DNA of 25,083 nucleotides, from assembly GCA_038747545.1 (NCBI GenBank), contig JBCDJT010000075.1, forward strand, positions 1-25,083, given 5' to 3'. Positions 24,379 to 25,083 of this stretch are shown here, one piece after another (the first letter of the stretch is position 1; the number at the start of each line of letters is the position of its first letter). The DNA comes from JBCCMF01 sp038747545 (GTDB lineage Bacteria; Bacteroidota; Rhodothermia; Rhodothermales; JBCCMF01). The notes under the pieces are model-generated. The model worked only from the letters and a program-made list of their open reading frames with translations. It was not told the DNA's origin and ran no database searches. Made by a program: the position numbers and the translations under genes.

Positions 24379-25083
24379 TCAGCATCCCAGGGTGCGGCGG
24401 CTGGCTGCGTCGGCGACGGGGAAGCAGTTGCCGGTAGGTAAGTGGCTGGGCACGTAGCGCGTCAGCGACGGGTCGTGCAGGCCTTCTGTGAGGAAGGCGG
24501 TGAGGGCGTCAATGTCCTCCTCGGTCAAGCCGAGGGGTTGCATGACGGCTTGTTGCTTGCCCGCGAGGAAGGCCGCGTGCTCGGGCTGTGCGGCGTTCTT
24601 GTAAGCGACCACATCGCGGATGGAGCGGAAGGTGCCGCCGTGGCCGTAGAACGGCGCATCGGCTAGGTTGTAGAGCTGCGGCGTCTTGAAGGCGTAGTGG
24701 TCGGCAGCGTTGCCGGTGAAGCCGCCACGGCCCAGGTGGGCGCTGTTGTCGGGGTCGTAGGGCAGATGCACATCGCTGCCAGCGAGGTCGCCCATGCCGA
24801 GGGCGTGGAAGGTCATGGAGTTGAGTGCTGGCCCGGTGTGGCAGTCGGCGCATCCGGCCTTGCCGAAGAAGAGCACGGCGCCGTGCTTCTGCTCGTCGCG
24901 GAGCGCCCACGTCTCGCCGCGCAGCCAGCGCTGGAACGGCGCCTGGTTGGCCAGCAGGGTGCGCTCGTACGCCGCGATGGCGAGCCCGGCGGTTTCGTTG
25001 CTGATGCGCTCATTGGGCGCCCAGTCAGCAAAAGCGGCGTCGAAGAGGCGCACGTAGGCCTCGTACTGGTCGATGCCGAGCAC
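24379..25083 (-). CDS. Di-haem cytochrome c peroxidase (MauG/CcpA family), N-terminus beyond window
   Basis: The C-terminal 234 residues of a periplasmic c-type cytochrome. One haem-binding motif C-A-D-C-H is visible (FGKAGCADCHTGPAL), followed by the family's conserved FKTPQLYNLADAPFYGHGG and LTEEDIDALTAFLTEGL. These match the second haem domain of bacterial cytochrome c peroxidase-like enzymes, which reduce peroxide or act as MauG-type oxidases. The first haem motif and the signal peptide are beyond the window end. The stretch ends with a Cys residue (RRTLGC). The frame is open to 25083, so the first visible codon is not a true start. The substrate cannot be judged from this fragment. Confidence 0.87.
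   Translation of the reverse strand: MLGIDQYEAYVRLFDAAFADWAPNERISNETAGLAIAAYERTLLANQAPFQRWLRGETWALRDEQKHGAVLFFGKAGCADCHTGPALNSMTFHALGMGDLAGSDVHLPYDPDNSAHLGRGGFTGNAADHYAFKTPQLYNLADAPFYGHGGTFRSIRDVVAYKNAAQPEHAAFLAGKQQAVMQPLGLTEEDIDALTAFLTEGLHDPSLTRYVPSHLPTGNCFPVADAASRRTLGC

Overview
This is a 25 kb high-GC stretch of a bacterial chromosome from a Gram-negative, diderm organism. The gene set suggests a high-GC member of the Bacteroidota/Rhodothermota group (Rhodothermia-like). It includes a TonB-dependent receptor with a carboxypeptidase-regulatory N-domain paired with a DUF4249 lipoprotein, a DUF5916 outer-membrane protein, a Bacteroidota-type LpxH, a Bacteroidota-type fused acyl-CoA mutase, and start sites without clear Shine-Dalgarno sequences. 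This placement is inferred from protein families; no rRNA or tRNA gene is present. No prophage, IS element, CRISPR array or obvious recent island was seen.

Layout: (1) 1-5673, minus strand: a cell-envelope cluster of class A penicillin-binding protein B, then LpxH-like diphosphatase, then penicillin-binding protein A (cut by the window start). (2) 5906-8716, plus strand: two rhomboid proteases and a membrane-anchored endonuclease/exonuclease/phosphatase-family protein. (3) 8796-13261, plus strand: TonB-dependent receptor, DUF4249 lipoprotein and an exported Gfo/Idh/MocA-type oxidoreductase, probably an outer-membrane uptake locus. (4) 13268-14757, minus strand: two coupled unknown envelope genes (predicted beta-barrel, then lipoprotein). 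(5) 14923-18357, minus strand: IcmF, the adenosylcobalamin-dependent isobutyryl-CoA mutase fused to its G-protein chaperone. (6) 18554-19323, minus strand: a VapBC-like module with two DUF433 antitoxin-type genes and one DUF5615 PIN-like gene. (7) 19508-21544, minus strand: alpha-glucan phosphorylase with its own terminator and a LacI-family-like operator upstream. (8) 21837-24161, minus strand: DUF5916 protein with its own terminator. (9) 24379-25083, minus strand: C-terminal part of a di-haem cytochrome c peroxidase, cut by the window end.

Most genes are ordinary housekeeping or envelope genes. The least explained signals are non-coding. A degenerate tandem heptamer/octamer repeat (unit GACCT plus 2-3 bases) lies just behind the stop codons of three different genes. 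A near-perfect LacI/cre-type operator sits before the phosphorylase gene. Two mutually exclusive hairpins lie between the peroxidase and DUF5916 genes. Among proteins, the points of note are the two-antitoxin/one-toxin operon, a predicted Sec-exported Rossmann-fold oxidoreductase, an NKxD-to-NKFE change in IcmF, and two divergent class A PBPs flanking lpxH. I saw no clearly new multi-gene system.
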